50,343 bases of DNA from an uncultured Eubacteriales bacterium (GTDB lineage: Bacteria > Bacillota > Clostridia > Peptostreptococcales > Anaerovoracaceae), in NCBI GenBank assembly GCA_902786815.1, contig CADADV010000006.1, forward strand, positions 1 to 50,343, in the 5' to 3' direction. Every line of letters begins with the position of its first letter. Position 1 is the first letter of the stretch. Made by a program: the position numbers and the translations under genes. The notes below the pieces were generated by a model. It had not been told where the DNA came from and ran no database searches. It saw only the letters and a list, made by a program, of their open reading frames with translations. Below, one piece after another: positions 15,003 through 22,687 of this stretch.

Positions 15003-15110
15003 ATCTTCTCCCATCCAGACTGTACTGTCGGCTCCGGAATCACACCGGATCAGCTCCGAAGAGCTCGCGGGCTTTACCGCCGGTAGGGAATTGCACCCAT
15101 CCCTGAAGAT
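15003..15110 (-). promoter_or_regulatory. FMN riboswitch (RFN element)
   Basis: The minus strand shows the conserved RFN blocks in order: ATCTTC closing the 5' side of P1, GGGTGCAATTCCC, ACCGGCGGTA, AAGCCCGCGAGC, GATCCGGTGTGATTCCGGAG, CCGACAGT, GTCTGGATGGGAGAAGAT. All six arms of the FMN aptamer are accounted for. FMN binding should favour the terminator at 14905-14938 and shut down ribD-ribE-ribBA-ribH. The switch begins only about 38 bases after the rplL stop and I see no clear promoter in that gap, so transcription may start within the end of rplL or come from rplJL read-through. Confidence 0.97.
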
Positions 15111-15148
15111 TCTTGTTTGTTTTTTATTCTGTTATGCTGGTATGCTGC

Positions 15149-15514
15149 TTATTTCAGTTCGACAACAGCGCCAACTTCTTCCAGCTGAGCCTTGAGGGTC
15201 TCTGCCTCTGCCTTCTCGCAGCCTTCCTTGACGTTTGACGGAGCGCCGTCTACCAGAGCCTTTGCTTCCTTCAGGCCCAGGCCGGTGATTTCTCTGACAG
15301 CCTTGATGACCTTGATCTTCTCTGCGCCGATCTCCTTCAGAACGACTGTGAATTCACTCTGCTCTTCTTCTGCTGCTGCTTCGCCGCCTGCTGCTGCTAC
15401 AACAACGCCTGCTGCTGCGCTTACGCCGAACTCTTCTTCACATGCTTTAACCAGTTCGTTCAGTTCCAGAACTGACATCTCTTTTATAGCTTCGATGATC
15501 TGATTCTTATCCAT
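15149..15514 (-). CDS. rplL: 50S ribosomal protein L7/L12
   Basis: L7/L12 forms the flexible ribosomal stalk that recruits and activates the translational GTPases. The 121-residue protein has the usual N-terminal dimerisation domain, an Ala/Gly/Glu-rich hinge (about residues 33-53) and the C-terminal domain with [18 protein letters not shown]. The ATG follows AAGGAG. It is coupled to rplJ, 41 bases upstream, and is followed directly by the FMN riboswitch instead of rpoB. Confidence 0.97.
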   Translation of the reverse strand: MDKNQIIEAIKEMSVLELNELVKACEEEFGVSAAAGVVVAAAGGEAAAEEEQSEFTVVLKEIGAEKIKVIKAVREITGLGLKEAKALVDGAPSNVKEGCEKAEAETLKAQLEEVGAVVELK

Positions 15515-15555
15515 TGTATTTCTCCTTATTATTATTTCTTAAATTTCAATTTAGA

Positions 15556-16056
15556 TTATTCTGCTTTTGCTTCTGCGATCTGTGATACGACTCTTGCGAA
15601 GTTCGCGATCGGTGACTGGATGCTTCCCATGAACTTGGAAATAAGTGCATCTCTTGACGGAATGGAAGCGATCTGGGTGATACCATCCTTGTCATAGTAT
15701 TCGCCTTCTACGAAACCGCCCTTGAACTCCATCTTCTTGAACTCTTTGATTGCGTCGTTGAGAACTCTTGCAGGGGCTGTCGCATCGTCATAGCTGAATG
15801 CGAATGCGCTCGGTCCTTCGAGCACTTCAGCGATTGCTGCATATTCAGTTCCGTCAACGGCTCTCTTAACGAGTGTGTTTTTATAAACAGTGTAATCAAC
15901 ATTGGCTTCGCGGAGCTTTGCTCTCATTGCGTTCGCCTGCTCTACTGTGATTCCCATGTAGTCGATAACGACTGCGGATTCAGCTCTTTCAAACTTGTCT
16001 TTGATCTCGTCGATCACTACCTGCTTTTCAACGAAAACCTGTTTCATTTCTGACAT
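15556..16056 (-). CDS. rplJ: 50S ribosomal protein L10
   Basis: L10 anchors L7/L12 dimers to 23S rRNA at the stalk base. The 166-residue protein matches the family, with the N-terminal rRNA-binding domain (VVIDYMGITVEQANAMR) and a C-terminal helix that binds L12. The start could be the ATG used here or an in-frame ATG three codons later, since the GGAG site is 11 bases away from the first. The L10 leader with an attenuator precedes the gene, pointing to autoregulation by the L10-L12 complex. Confidence 0.96.
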   Translation of the reverse strand: MSEMKQVFVEKQVVIDEIKDKFERAESAVVIDYMGITVEQANAMRAKLREANVDYTVYKNTLVKRAVDGTEYAAIAEVLEGPSAFAFSYDDATAPARVLNDAIKEFKKMEFKGGFVEGEYYDKDGITQIASIPSRDALISKFMGSIQSPIANFARVVSQIAEAKAE

Positions 16057-16096
16057 TTAGCGTCTTTCTCCTTTCGTAAGATTTTTTGTACGCCGT

Positions 16097-16132
16097 AAAA
16101 ATCCCCGTCTTGCTGTTTCAGACCGGACGGGG
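16097..16132 (-). terminator. Attenuator terminator in the L10 leader
   Basis: CCCCGTC (16126-16132 read on the minus strand) pairs with GACGGGG (16103-16109), and a T-run follows. The hairpin lies 40-75 bases before rplJ, just downstream of the conserved L10-binding structure, so it is probably the regulated terminator of the leader. Confidence 0.85.
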
Positions 16133-16147
16133 AATGTATATTTACAT

Positions 16148-16222
16148 TGTACCTCGGCTGGATTCATTGTTTAAGGGCTGCCGCTGCGCGGCTTCCCTCC
16201 AGCTGTCTACGGTCTGTAGTAT
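16148..16222 (-). promoter_or_regulatory. Ribosomal protein L10 leader
   Basis: Between rplA and rplJ the minus strand carries the hallmarks of the L10 leader: an ACAGACCGTAGACAGCTGG block, a central hairpin GCCGCGCAGCGGC, the segment CCCTTAAAC, and a closing ATCCAGCCGAGGT. These mimic the L10-binding kink of 23S rRNA. Known Firmicute examples let L10(L12)4 bind and promote termination at the downstream hairpin; the same layout is present here. Confidence 0.85.
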
Positions 16223-16243
16223 TCTGTTTTGCAATCCTTCAGA

Positions 16244-16939
16244 CTAACCGAGTTTCTGCGGATTGATCTTGACGCCAGGGCCCATGGTTGAAGCAACAAC
16301 GGCACTTCTGATGTACTGACCCTTCGCTGCTGCCGGCTTAGCCTTGATGATGGCTCCTGCCAGTGCGTTGAAGTTCTCTGCCAGCTTTTCAGTACCGAAT
16401 GATACCTTGCCGATCGGGCAGTGGACAATGTTTGTCTTGTCGAGACGGTACTCAACCTTACCGGCTTTAGTCTCGGCGATTGCTTTTGCAACGTCCATCG
16501 TGACTGTGCCTGACTTAGGGTTCGGCATGAGGCCTTTCGGTCCCAGCAGTTTACCGAGTCTGCCTACAACGCTCATCATGTCAGGTGTTGCGATAACAGC
16601 GTCGAATTCGAACCAGCCTTCTTTCTGGATCTTCTGAGCCATTTCTTCAGCACCTACGTAATCTGCGCCGGCTTCCTCAGCTTCTGTAGCCTTCGGTCCC
16701 TTAGCGAATACGAGTACTCTCTTAGTGTTACCTGTTCCGTGCGGAAGAACGATCGCGCCTCTGATCTGCTGATCTGCGTGTCTTCCGTCCAGACCCATCT
16801 TGAAGTGGGCTTCTACTGTTTCGTCGAACTTGGCTTTGGCTGTCTTCTGAACGATTTCCAGAGCCTGGTCAACGTCATGGAGTTCCTGCTTGTCAAACAG
16901 CTCCATGGATGCTTTGTAATTCTTACCTCTCTTAGGCAT
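16244..16939 (-). CDS. rplA: 50S ribosomal protein L1
   Basis: L1 forms the mobile stalk at the ribosomal E site and assists release of deacylated tRNA. From the ATG at 16939 it is 231 residues, the standard length, starting [11 protein letters not shown]. Upstream in-frame codons are rejected because an AAGGA site lies just before this ATG. The conserved [15 protein letters not shown] segment is present. It follows rplK after 70 bases and is separated from rplJ by the L10 leader. Confidence 0.97.
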   Translation of the reverse strand: MPKRGKNYKASMELFDKQELHDVDQALEIVQKTAKAKFDETVEAHFKMGLDGRHADQQIRGAIVLPHGTGNTKRVLVFAKGPKATEAEEAGADYVGAEEMAQKIQKEGWFEFDAVIATPDMMSVVGRLGKLLGPKGLMPNPKSGTVTMDVAKAIAETKAGKVEYRLDKTNIVHCPIGKVSFGTEKLAENFNALAGAIIKAKPAAAKGQYIRSAVVASTMGPGVKINPQKLG

Positions 16940-17009
16940 TTTCTGTTCCTTTCTGTGGTGCATGCGACTCCGCCGCGTAAGGATCGCGGTATCTGCGTCT
17001 CCCACTTAA

Positions 17010-17444
17010 TTACTCAACTTTGTCTTCAATAACGATTCCCATGCTGCGGGCAGTTCCCTTGATCATCTCAGTTGCTGCCTCGAGACTTGCTGCATTCAGG
17101 TCCTTCATCTTTGTCTTAGCGATCTCTTCTGCCTGTGCATATGTCAGTGTTGCAACCTTAGTTTTGTTCGGTTCTCCTGACGCTGCTTCGAGACCTGCTG
17201 CCTTCTTCAGTAATACTGCTGCAGGCGGAGTCTTCGTGATGAATGAGAAGCTGTGGTCTGCGTATACAGTGATTACTACCGGAATGATCATGCCAGGCTG
17301 ATCCTGTGTCTTAGCGTTGAACTGCTTACAGAAGTCCATAATGTTTACGCCGTGCTGACCAAGAGCTGGTCCTACAGGTGGTGCTGGATTTGCATTACCG
17401 GCCGGGATCTGAAGCTTGATATAGCCTGCGATCTTTTTAGCCAC
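17010..17444 (-). CDS. rplK: 50S ribosomal protein L11
   Basis: L11 binds the GTPase-associated region of 23S rRNA and is needed for factor function and stringent sensing by RelA. The 144-residue protein contains [20 protein letters not shown] and the C-terminal rRNA-binding domain with KTKMKDLNA. The start is a GTG preceded by AAAGGAGG. It lies 49 bases after nusG and just before rplA, the usual arrangement. Confidence 0.97.
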   Translation of the reverse strand: MAKKIAGYIKLQIPAGNANPAPPVGPALGQHGVNIMDFCKQFNAKTQDQPGMIIPVVITVYADHSFSFITKTPPAAVLLKKAAGLEAASGEPNKTKVATLTYAQAEEIAKTKMKDLNAASLEAATEMIKGTARSMGIVIEDKVE

Positions 17445-17493
17445 TTCTTGTCCTCCTTTCTTTAATTATTGTCGGGATGCTTTCGCTCCCTTC

Positions 17494-18075
17494 TTAGTCG
17501 AGCTTGTCTACCTGTGCGTAGTCGAGTTCGACAGGTGTATCTCTTCCGAACATTGAAACCTTGGCGCGCAAAGTCTGTTTCTCCGGATTGACTTCCAGTA
17601 CGGAACCCATAAAGTTCTCGAACGGTCCGTTGATGACTTTGATCGTGTCGCCAATATGAATGTCCAGATCGATGTATATTTTCTCGATGCCCATTCTTCT
17701 CACTTCTTCCAGTGTGAGCGGAACAGGATCGGAACCGTGTCCGACAAACCCTGTAACACCCTGTGTGTTTCTGACAAGGTACCAGGATTCGTTCGTCACG
17801 ATCATTTTAACAAGAACATAGCCCGGGAACATCTTCTTTGTCTTGATCTTTCTCTGGCCGTTCTTGATTTCTACTCTGTCTTCTGTAGGTACGACAACAT
17901 CGAGAATCAGATCCTGCATGCCTCTGCTCTCTACCAGTTTCTCGATATTGACTTTTACCTTGTTCTCGTGGCCGGAATAGGTGTGTACGACATACCATTT
18001 GGCGATGCCGTCGCCTCTAAGGCCTTCGAGTTCATTCAGGTTCAGTGCCGGCTTTGTTTCTTTGTCTTCGCACAT
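17494..18075 (-). CDS. nusG: Transcription termination/antitermination protein NusG
   Basis: NusG binds RNA polymerase and modulates pausing and termination, and links transcription to translation. The 193-residue protein has an N-terminal NGN domain starting at about residue 26 (KWYVVHTYSGHENKV), with MFPGYVLVKM and RNTQGVTGFVG, and a C-terminal KOW domain around 145-175 (GDTIKVINGPFENFMG). About 20 extra residues precede the NGN domain. The gene follows secE after 32 bases in the rpmG-secE-nusG-rplK cluster. Confidence 0.97.
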   Translation of the reverse strand: MCEDKETKPALNLNELEGLRGDGIAKWYVVHTYSGHENKVKVNIEKLVESRGMQDLILDVVVPTEDRVEIKNGQRKIKTKKMFPGYVLVKMIVTNESWYLVRNTQGVTGFVGHGSDPVPLTLEEVRRMGIEKIYIDLDIHIGDTIKVINGPFENFMGSVLEVNPEKQTLRAKVSMFGRDTPVELDYAQVDKLD

Positions 18076-18107
18076 TGTACTCTCACCTTATATATAATGT
18101 AATGTTT

Positions 18108-18455
18108 TTAGAAGCAGATTGCCTTGATGCCTGCGAGGACTGCTGAATCGATTCCCCAGAACAACAATGCAAAAGCCGCGCAAACTGCCAGAACGACGGC
18201 TGTGTAGGAACCGAGTTCCTGTCTCGTCGGCCATACGACTTTCCGCATTTCAAGTTTGACCCCTCTGAAGTATTCCTTCCAGCGGCCCTTCTCTCTCTTT
18301 TCCTTCGGCTTATTCTTGTTCTTCTGACGCTTCTCTGCTCTGTCCTGCGCCCTCGAAAGAGTGCTCTTCTTTTCCGGCGTCTTTGTTTCTGCTGCAGTGA
18401 CAGCAGTCTGTTTATAATCCGAATTCTTTCTCTTCTTTGTCTTGGACTTTGCCAT
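18108..18455 (-). CDS. secE: Preprotein translocase subunit SecE
   Basis: SecE is the clamp subunit of the SecYEG channel. This 115-residue form has a long, highly basic, low-complexity N-terminus (about residues 1-60, Lys-rich) and then the conserved amphipathic segment GVKLEMRKVVWPTRQEL followed by one transmembrane helix (about 85-110). Single-helix SecE is typical of Firmicutes; the basic extension is longer than in most. The start has a GGAGAGG site. Position between rpmG and nusG confirms the call. Confidence 0.95.
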   Translation of the reverse strand: MAKSKTKKRKNSDYKQTAVTAAETKTPEKKSTLSRAQDRAEKRQKNKNKPKEKREKGRWKEYFRGVKLEMRKVVWPTRQELGSYTAVVLAVCAAFALLFWGIDSAVLAGIKAICF

Positions 18456-18475
18456 TTCCCTCTCCTGTTAACTGA

Positions 18476-18625
18476 TTACTTGGTTTCCTTGTGAGGAGTG
18501 TGCTTTCTGCAGAACGGGCAGTATTTGTTCAGTTCGATTCTGTCCGGTGTGTTCTTCTTGTCCTTCATTGTGTTGTAGTTTCTCTGCTTGCACTCTGTAC
18601 ATGCCAGTGTGACTTTGACTCTCAT
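18476..18625 (-). CDS. rpmG: 50S ribosomal protein L33, zinc-binding form
   Basis: This 49-residue gene begins [17 protein letters not shown]. It is a small basic protein with two CxxC pairs (C9/C12 and C36/C39, the latter in KYCPFC), so it is the zinc-binding type of L33. It lies 20 bases before secE, with a GGAGG-type site before the ATG, and is the first gene of the operon read from the promoter at 18726-18754. L33 sits in the 50S subunit near the E site. In bacteria with two copies, the zinc-free paralogue is used under zinc limitation; whether one exists here is unknown. Confidence 0.95.
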   Translation of the reverse strand: MRVKVTLACTECKQRNYNTMKDKKNTPDRIELNKYCPFCRKHTPHKETK

Positions 18626-18725
18626 TCTATAAGTCCTCCCTCTGTGTCTCTAGTTTGACTGAATAACTTAAACATAGAGCGGCAGCCGCTCTTTGATTTG
18701 TTTATTTCCATAAAGTCGCTCAATA

Positions 18726-18754
18726 ATTATATAATAGCGCCATGTCAACGTCAA
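18726..18754 (-). promoter_or_regulatory. Sigma-A type promoter of rpmG-secE-nusG-rplKA
   Basis: On the minus strand TTGACG (18749-18754) is followed after 17 bases by a perfect TATAAT (18726-18731). A second TTGACA directly follows the first -35 box. The leader of about 100 bases before rpmG includes the hairpin AGAGCGGCTGCCGCTCT. No other gene lies between this promoter and the end of echF. Confidence 0.88.
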
Positions 18755-18798
18755 GGGTGAGTTTTAACGTTTTTTTATGTGTCTTTTTTCACAACACA

Positions 18799-18842
18799 CA
18801 GGCCCGGAATATTCCGGGCCTGCGCTTCTGAATATTATTCAG
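18799..18842 (-). terminator. Paired hairpins after echF, possible terminator
   Basis: Two inverted repeats directly follow the echF stop: CTGAATA/TATTCAG (18828-18842) and a perfect 24-base palindrome at 18799-18822 with the arms CAGGCCCGGAAT and ATTCCGGGCCTG. The sequence after the larger hairpin on the minus strand is not a T-run but TGTGTTGTG and then A-rich, so this is an atypical terminator or an mRNA 3'-stabilising structure. Confidence 0.5.
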
Positions 18843-18848
18843 GAGTAA

Positions 18849-19754
18849 TTATTCTTCTGCCGCTCCACCGAATGACAGGCTTCCCTTCGGGCACTTGTCG
18901 ATGCAGGCGCCGCACTTGACGCATGAATCAACGTCGACCTTCCAGAGTTTTTCTTTTCTATCTACTTCGATGGCGTCCGCAGGACAAGCCTTCGCGCAAA
19001 GTCCGCAGAATACACAGCTGTCTGCACATGTCAGATCGCCGTCTTCATCCGCAGCCGCTTCTTCAGCCGGTGCTTCCGCAGGTGCCGCAGCCTCTGCAGC
19101 TCCGCCGAAGGACAGGCTTCCCTTCGGACATTTGTCGATGCAGGCGCCGCATTTGACGCAGCTTTCTGTATCAACTTCCCAAAGTTTCTCTTTTCTGTCG
19201 ACCTTGATCGCGTCGGCTGGGCAGGCTTTCGCGCAAAGTCCGCAGAATACGCAGCTGTCTGCGCATGTCAGATCTCCATCGTCTGGTGAGGATGCAGGCG
19301 CTGCTTTGTCAGCTGCCGGAGCTTTCTTCGGCGCCTTCTTCGGGATGTCGAATGAGTCTACGACCTTGACAACGTCAGGAATCGTATACAGGTTCTCCAT
19401 CGTCAGGCACTTCTTCGGGCAGCAGTCCACACAGGCGCTGCACTGGATGCACTGCATTCTCTGGATCGTCCACTTGCCCTCCACCTTATCGATTTCAATG
19501 GCGTTGGTCGGGCATGCTCTTTCGCACATTCCGCAGGCGATACAATTGTCACCGTCGATGGAAACGGAACCTCTGGTTCTCTCTTCCCACTCTCTTGGTA
19601 CGACAGGGTACATATGAGTAACCGGTTTTTTGCCGATGCTTCCCAGGATAGTCTTACCAAACTTGAAGAATCCAAGTCTTGCTGTGACGACCGCACTCAA
19701 CAGGAGAGCGGCGATAATGACTGCTATTTTAGCTACTATGATCACTACTCTCAC
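18849..19754 (-). CDS. echF: Ech hydrogenase subunit EchF, enlarged polyferredoxin form
   Basis: EchF is the electron-entry subunit of Ech hydrogenase and normally carries two [4Fe-4S] clusters. Here 301 residues hold a hydrophobic N-terminal helix (about 3-24), one dicluster module (C71/C74/C77/C81 and C102/C105/C108/C112), an Ala/Lys/Pro linker, and two further near-identical dicluster modules (C168-C209 and C247-C288). In total there are six CxxCxxCxxxC motifs. The last two modules are copies (residues 160-221 and 239-300). The start is ambiguous: a GTG right after the echE TAG, or a second GTG three codons on with a better-spaced GGTGAG. It is the last gene of the ech operon. Confidence 0.9.
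   Translation of the reverse strand: MRVVIIVAKIAVIIAALLLSAVVTARLGFFKFGKTILGSIGKKPVTHMYPVVPREWEERTRGSVSIDGDNCIACGMCERACPTNAIEIDKVEGKWTIQRMQCIQCSACVDCCPKKCLTMENLYTIPDVVKVVDSFDIPKKAPKKAPAADKAAPASSPDDGDLTCADSCVFCGLCAKACPADAIKVDRKEKLWEVDTESCVKCGACIDKCPKGSLSFGGAAEAAAPAEAPAEEAAADEDGDLTCADSCVFCGLCAKACPADAIEVDRKEKLWKVDVDSCVKCGACIDKCPKGSLSFGGAAEE
18855..19277 (-). repeat. Tandem repeat inside echF encoding duplicated ferredoxin modules
   Basis: The coding segments 19092-19277 and 18855-19040 encode two 62-residue modules that differ at only about four positions, including Lys/Glu after the DAI, Glu/Lys before the VD, and the Thr-Glu/Val-Asp pair before the second cysteine motif. The repeat offset is 237 bases. 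Codons differ at several synonymous positions, so the duplication is not brand new. Confidence 0.9.
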
Positions 19755-20837
19755 CTACCTTTCTGTACAACTGATGCATGGGTCGATGGTCAGTACCAAA
19801 ACAGGTACGTCTGCCAGATCTGCGCCCCCGAGCATCTTCACTAACGCAGGAATATTGATGTTGGTCGGTGTCCTGACTCTCATTCTCTTCAGGAACTTGG
19901 TTCCCTGGCCTTTCGCGTAGTAGAACGCTTCACCACGAGGCTGCTCCAGTCTGATGGCGAATTCGCCTTCGACCTTCTTTGGCACCTTCATGTCGACCGG
20001 ACCGTCCGGAATCATCTCAACAGCCTTCTCGATCAGCTCGATGGACTGGAAGACCTCTCTGATTCTGACAACGGTTCTGGCCATGCAGTCGCCTGCTTCT
20101 TCTACGCAAGGCTCAAAGCCCAGTTCTTTGTAGACGCCGTGGTCGCCGGTCAGTCTGATGTCCTGTCTGACGCCGGAACCTCTGACGGTAGGTCCTACCG
20201 CACACAGTTCCATGGCTTCTTCCTTGGTCAGCACGCCGACGCCCGTCATTCTGTTCTTGACAGATGCGTCCTGGATGAATGTGTCAGTAACTTCTTTGAT
20301 ATCAGCCTTGAGTCCGTTCAGAACCTTAACCATTTCCTGCAGGTTCTCATTGCTGATGTCTTTTCTCATGCCGCCCGGCTTGCAGATGGAGAATACAACT
20401 CTGCCGCCGGTGTTCTTTTCGAACAGGTCGAGAACGGTTTCTCTGATTCTCCAGCAATGGTAGAACAGACTTTCAAATCCGAAAGCGTCTGCCATCAGGC
20501 CCAGCCACAGCAGGTGGCTGTGTACTCTGCCCAGCTCGTGGAGAATCGTTCTGAGGTATTCTGCTCTTTCCGGGATCTTGATGCCCAGTGCGCCTTCCAT
20601 AGATGCGCATGCGCCCCATCCATGACCGAAGCTGCAGATTCCGCAGATACGTTCTACTACATATACCATCTGTTCGAAATCTTTGATTTCACACAGTTTT
20701 TCCAGACCTCTATGGATGTATCCGATAGATGGAATGGCTTCCACAACTGTTTCGTCCTCGAGTACCAGGTCGAGGTGAATAGGCTCAGGAAGCACTGGAT
20801 GCTGTGGTCCAAATGGAACTATCGTTCTTTTAGCCAT
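19755..20837 (-). CDS. echE: Group 4 [NiFe] hydrogenase large subunit EchE
   Basis: EchE is the catalytic subunit and binds the NiFe active site. The two diagnostic motifs are complete: L1 RICGICSFGH with C65 and C68, and L2 DPCISCTER with C354 and C357. These ligands are absent from complex I subunit NuoD, so this is a hydrogenase and not a Nuo subunit. The protein ends three residues after the last Cys, so the usual cleavable C-terminal tail is missing, as reported for some group 4 enzymes. At 360 residues it matches EchE. It follows echD by 21 bases with a good AGGAAAGG-type site. Confidence 0.95.
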   Translation of the reverse strand: MAKRTIVPFGPQHPVLPEPIHLDLVLEDETVVEAIPSIGYIHRGLEKLCEIKDFEQMVYVVERICGICSFGHGWGACASMEGALGIKIPERAEYLRTILHELGRVHSHLLWLGLMADAFGFESLFYHCWRIRETVLDLFEKNTGGRVVFSICKPGGMRKDISNENLQEMVKVLNGLKADIKEVTDTFIQDASVKNRMTGVGVLTKEEAMELCAVGPTVRGSGVRQDIRLTGDHGVYKELGFEPCVEEAGDCMARTVVRIREVFQSIELIEKAVEMIPDGPVDMKVPKKVEGEFAIRLEQPRGEAFYYAKGQGTKFLKRMRVRTPTNINIPALVKMLGGADLADVPVLVLTIDPCISCTER

Positions 20838-20858
20838 AATCTTTCCCTTCCTTTCCTA

Positions 20859-21221
20859 TTACTTCTTTGGCTTCCAAGGTGTTTCTTCAACGATTCTGAA
20901 GAATGTTCCCTGGTAGTCTAACTTACTGTGGTTGAACTGTACACCGAACAGGTCGTGGATTTCATTTTCATAAATGAACGCCGGCCAGTAGATTCCGGTG
21001 ATACTCTCAACCTCATCAACGTCGATTTTAACATCCAGTCTGAGGTTCTTCAGGAGATGATCCTTATCGAAGGAGTAGAGGATCTCGTAAGTTTCATCAT
21101 CAAGAACAACGCCGCAGATCTGAACGAGTCTGTAGCCTTCTGCTTTGAGATCGCTGACTTTTGAAATAAGGTTCGAAAGCTCAACGTATTCAAAGTCCTG
21201 CACAGCAGTAATTGTTTCCAT
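20859..21221 (-). CDS. echD: Ech hydrogenase subunit EchD (NuoC-like)
   Basis: This 120-residue soluble protein resembles the NuoC/30-kDa subunit of complex I. It has the recognisable FIYENEIHDLFGVQF segment near residues 83-97, the NuoC-family signature E-x-E-x-D-F-x-G-like stretch. In Ech it helps connect the hydrogenase module to the membrane arm and carries no cofactor. The ATG follows AAGGAGG, 12 bases after echC. The call rests on this motif, its size and its position between the small and large hydrogenase subunits. Confidence 0.88.
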   Translation of the reverse strand: METITAVQDFEYVELSNLISKVSDLKAEGYRLVQICGVVLDDETYEILYSFDKDHLLKNLRLDVKIDVDEVESITGIYWPAFIYENEIHDLFGVQFNHSKLDYQGTFFRIVEETPWKPKK

Positions 21222-21233
21222 TATTCTTCCTCC

Positions 21234-21818
21234 TTATTTCTTCAGAAAGTCCATCGTGTTCACTTTGATCTCAGCCATTGTGAAGATCGGCGGAACCGCT
21301 ACGGCTTTCTTTTCTTCAGTTACAGCGTCTTCAGCGGCTTCGATTGCTTTTGCATCTTCAGCCTCTTCAGCCGGAGCTTCGACTTTGTTCACCATAGCAT
21401 CTCTCTTCGCCTGGAGAACGCCGAGGCCCTTGACTACAGCATCTATGATCGCTTCCGGTCTTGCCGCGCAGCCCGGAACATAAGCGTCAACCGGAATAAC
21501 CTGGTCTACGCCGCCCATGACATTGTAGCAATCCTTGAAGATACCGCCCGAGCAAGCACAGATACCTACTGCCACGACGACTTTCGGTTCCGGCATCTGC
21601 TCGTAGATCTGTTTTACTATGCCTTTGTTCTGCTCGTTGACAGAACCGGTGACCAGGAACACGTCTGCGTGCTTCGGGTTACCGCAGTTGATAATACCGA
21701 ATCGTTCTACGTCGTACCCAGGAGTAAGACATGCCAGAACTTCGATATCGCATCCGTTACAGCTTGAACCGTCATAATGTACGACCCAAGGCGACTTTGT
21801 TACATATGCTGCTGACAT
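21234..21818 (-). CDS. echC: Ech hydrogenase small subunit EchC (NuoB-like)
   Basis: EchC carries the proximal [4Fe-4S] cluster next to the NiFe site. The 194-residue protein begins MSAAYVTKSPW. The cluster ligands are visible at C20 and C23 (SSCNGCDIEV), C87 (GICACSGG) and C117 (VPGCAARPE). The family is about 150 residues; here a 40-residue Glu/Ala-rich C-terminal extension ends IFTMAEIKVNTMDFLKK. The start is fixed by a one-base overlap with the echB stop (TAATG), indicating coupling. Upstream in-frame codons would overlap echB deeply and are rejected. Confidence 0.93.
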   Translation of the reverse strand: MSAAYVTKSPWVVHYDGSSCNGCDIEVLACLTPGYDVERFGIINCGNPKHADVFLVTGSVNEQNKGIVKQIYEQMPEPKVVVAVGICACSGGIFKDCYNVMGGVDQVIPVDAYVPGCAARPEAIIDAVVKGLGVLQAKRDAMVNKVEAPAEEAEDAKAIEAAEDAVTEEKKAVAVPPIFTMAEIKVNTMDFLKK

Positions 21819-22687
21819 TAGAAACAAACGTAGAGAACGAAAATGTTGATCATGCCGAGAACAACGGCAACGATCCACGCCGACTTGAACGCGAACTGCC
21901 ACTTCATTCTCGCGAAACAGTTATCGATGAATACTTCGAAGAAGTAAGCCAGGATCGCAACGACGATACCGATGACCCATCCATACCATGTTCCGTTCGC
22001 GAAGAACAGGAATACGAATCCAAGAAGGAATACATTTTCATACCAGTGAGATATCTCGATCCAGCCCATGGTTCTTCCGACGAATTCCGTCGTGACACCT
22101 CTTACCAGTTCCTGGTGTGCGTGGTGTGACATGCTCAGGTCGAACGGTGACTTTCTGAACTTCAATGTCAGAATGAACAGCCATCCGAAGAAGATGCCCA
22201 GCAGCGGCAGGAACGGCATGGAGTCGCCGGCCAGAATGTCGCTTACGCGGAAGCTTCCGGTGTACATATAGAATCCGATCACAGTGATCAGAACCATTGG
22301 CTCATAAGCCAGCATTGCCAGCAGTTCTCTCTCCGCACCGAGCTCAGCGTACGGTGAGTTGGAGGAGTAAGCTGCGATGATCAGGAATGCTGCGCCGATC
22401 GTCAGTGTGAAGATTACCAGGAGCAGGTCGCCGCCGCTGAAGAACAACACGCCTGACGCTATGACGAACACTACGAACAGGAGTACATAGAAATCCTGAA
22501 ATCTCGTAGGTGTCTGTTTCTCTTTCTGGAAGAGCTTGCCTACATCGTAGAACGGCTGCAGTACCGGAGGGCCTACTCTTCTCTGCATCTTAGCGGAGAG
22601 TTTTCTGTCCAGTCCTGCCAGCAGTCCGCCGACAAACGGTGCCAGTACGAGGAAGGCTACGATTCCAATTATTGCTTTAATAATCAT
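21818..22687 (-). CDS. echB: Ech hydrogenase membrane subunit EchB (NuoH-like)
   Basis: EchB is the membrane subunit that joins the hydrogenase module to the ion-pumping arm, equivalent to NuoH of complex I. The 289-residue protein has about eight predicted transmembrane helices and the conserved cytoplasmic loop LDRKLSAKMQRRVGP near residues 26-40, followed by VLQPFYDVGKLFQKE. A further family feature is AELGAERELLAMLAYEP. It overlaps echA by one base (TAATG arrangement) and echC by one base, so the three genes are translationally coupled. Confidence 0.94.
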   Translation of the reverse strand: MIIKAIIGIVAFLVLAPFVGGLLAGLDRKLSAKMQRRVGPPVLQPFYDVGKLFQKEKQTPTRFQDFYVLLFVVFVIASGVLFFSGGDLLLVIFTLTIGAAFLIIAAYSSNSPYAELGAERELLAMLAYEPMVLITVIGFYMYTGSFRVSDILAGDSMPFLPLLGIFFGWLFILTLKFRKSPFDLSMSHHAHQELVRGVTTEFVGRTMGWIEISHWYENVFLLGFVFLFFANGTWYGWVIGIVVAILAYFFEVFIDNCFARMKWQFAFKSAWIVAVVLGMINIFVLYVCF

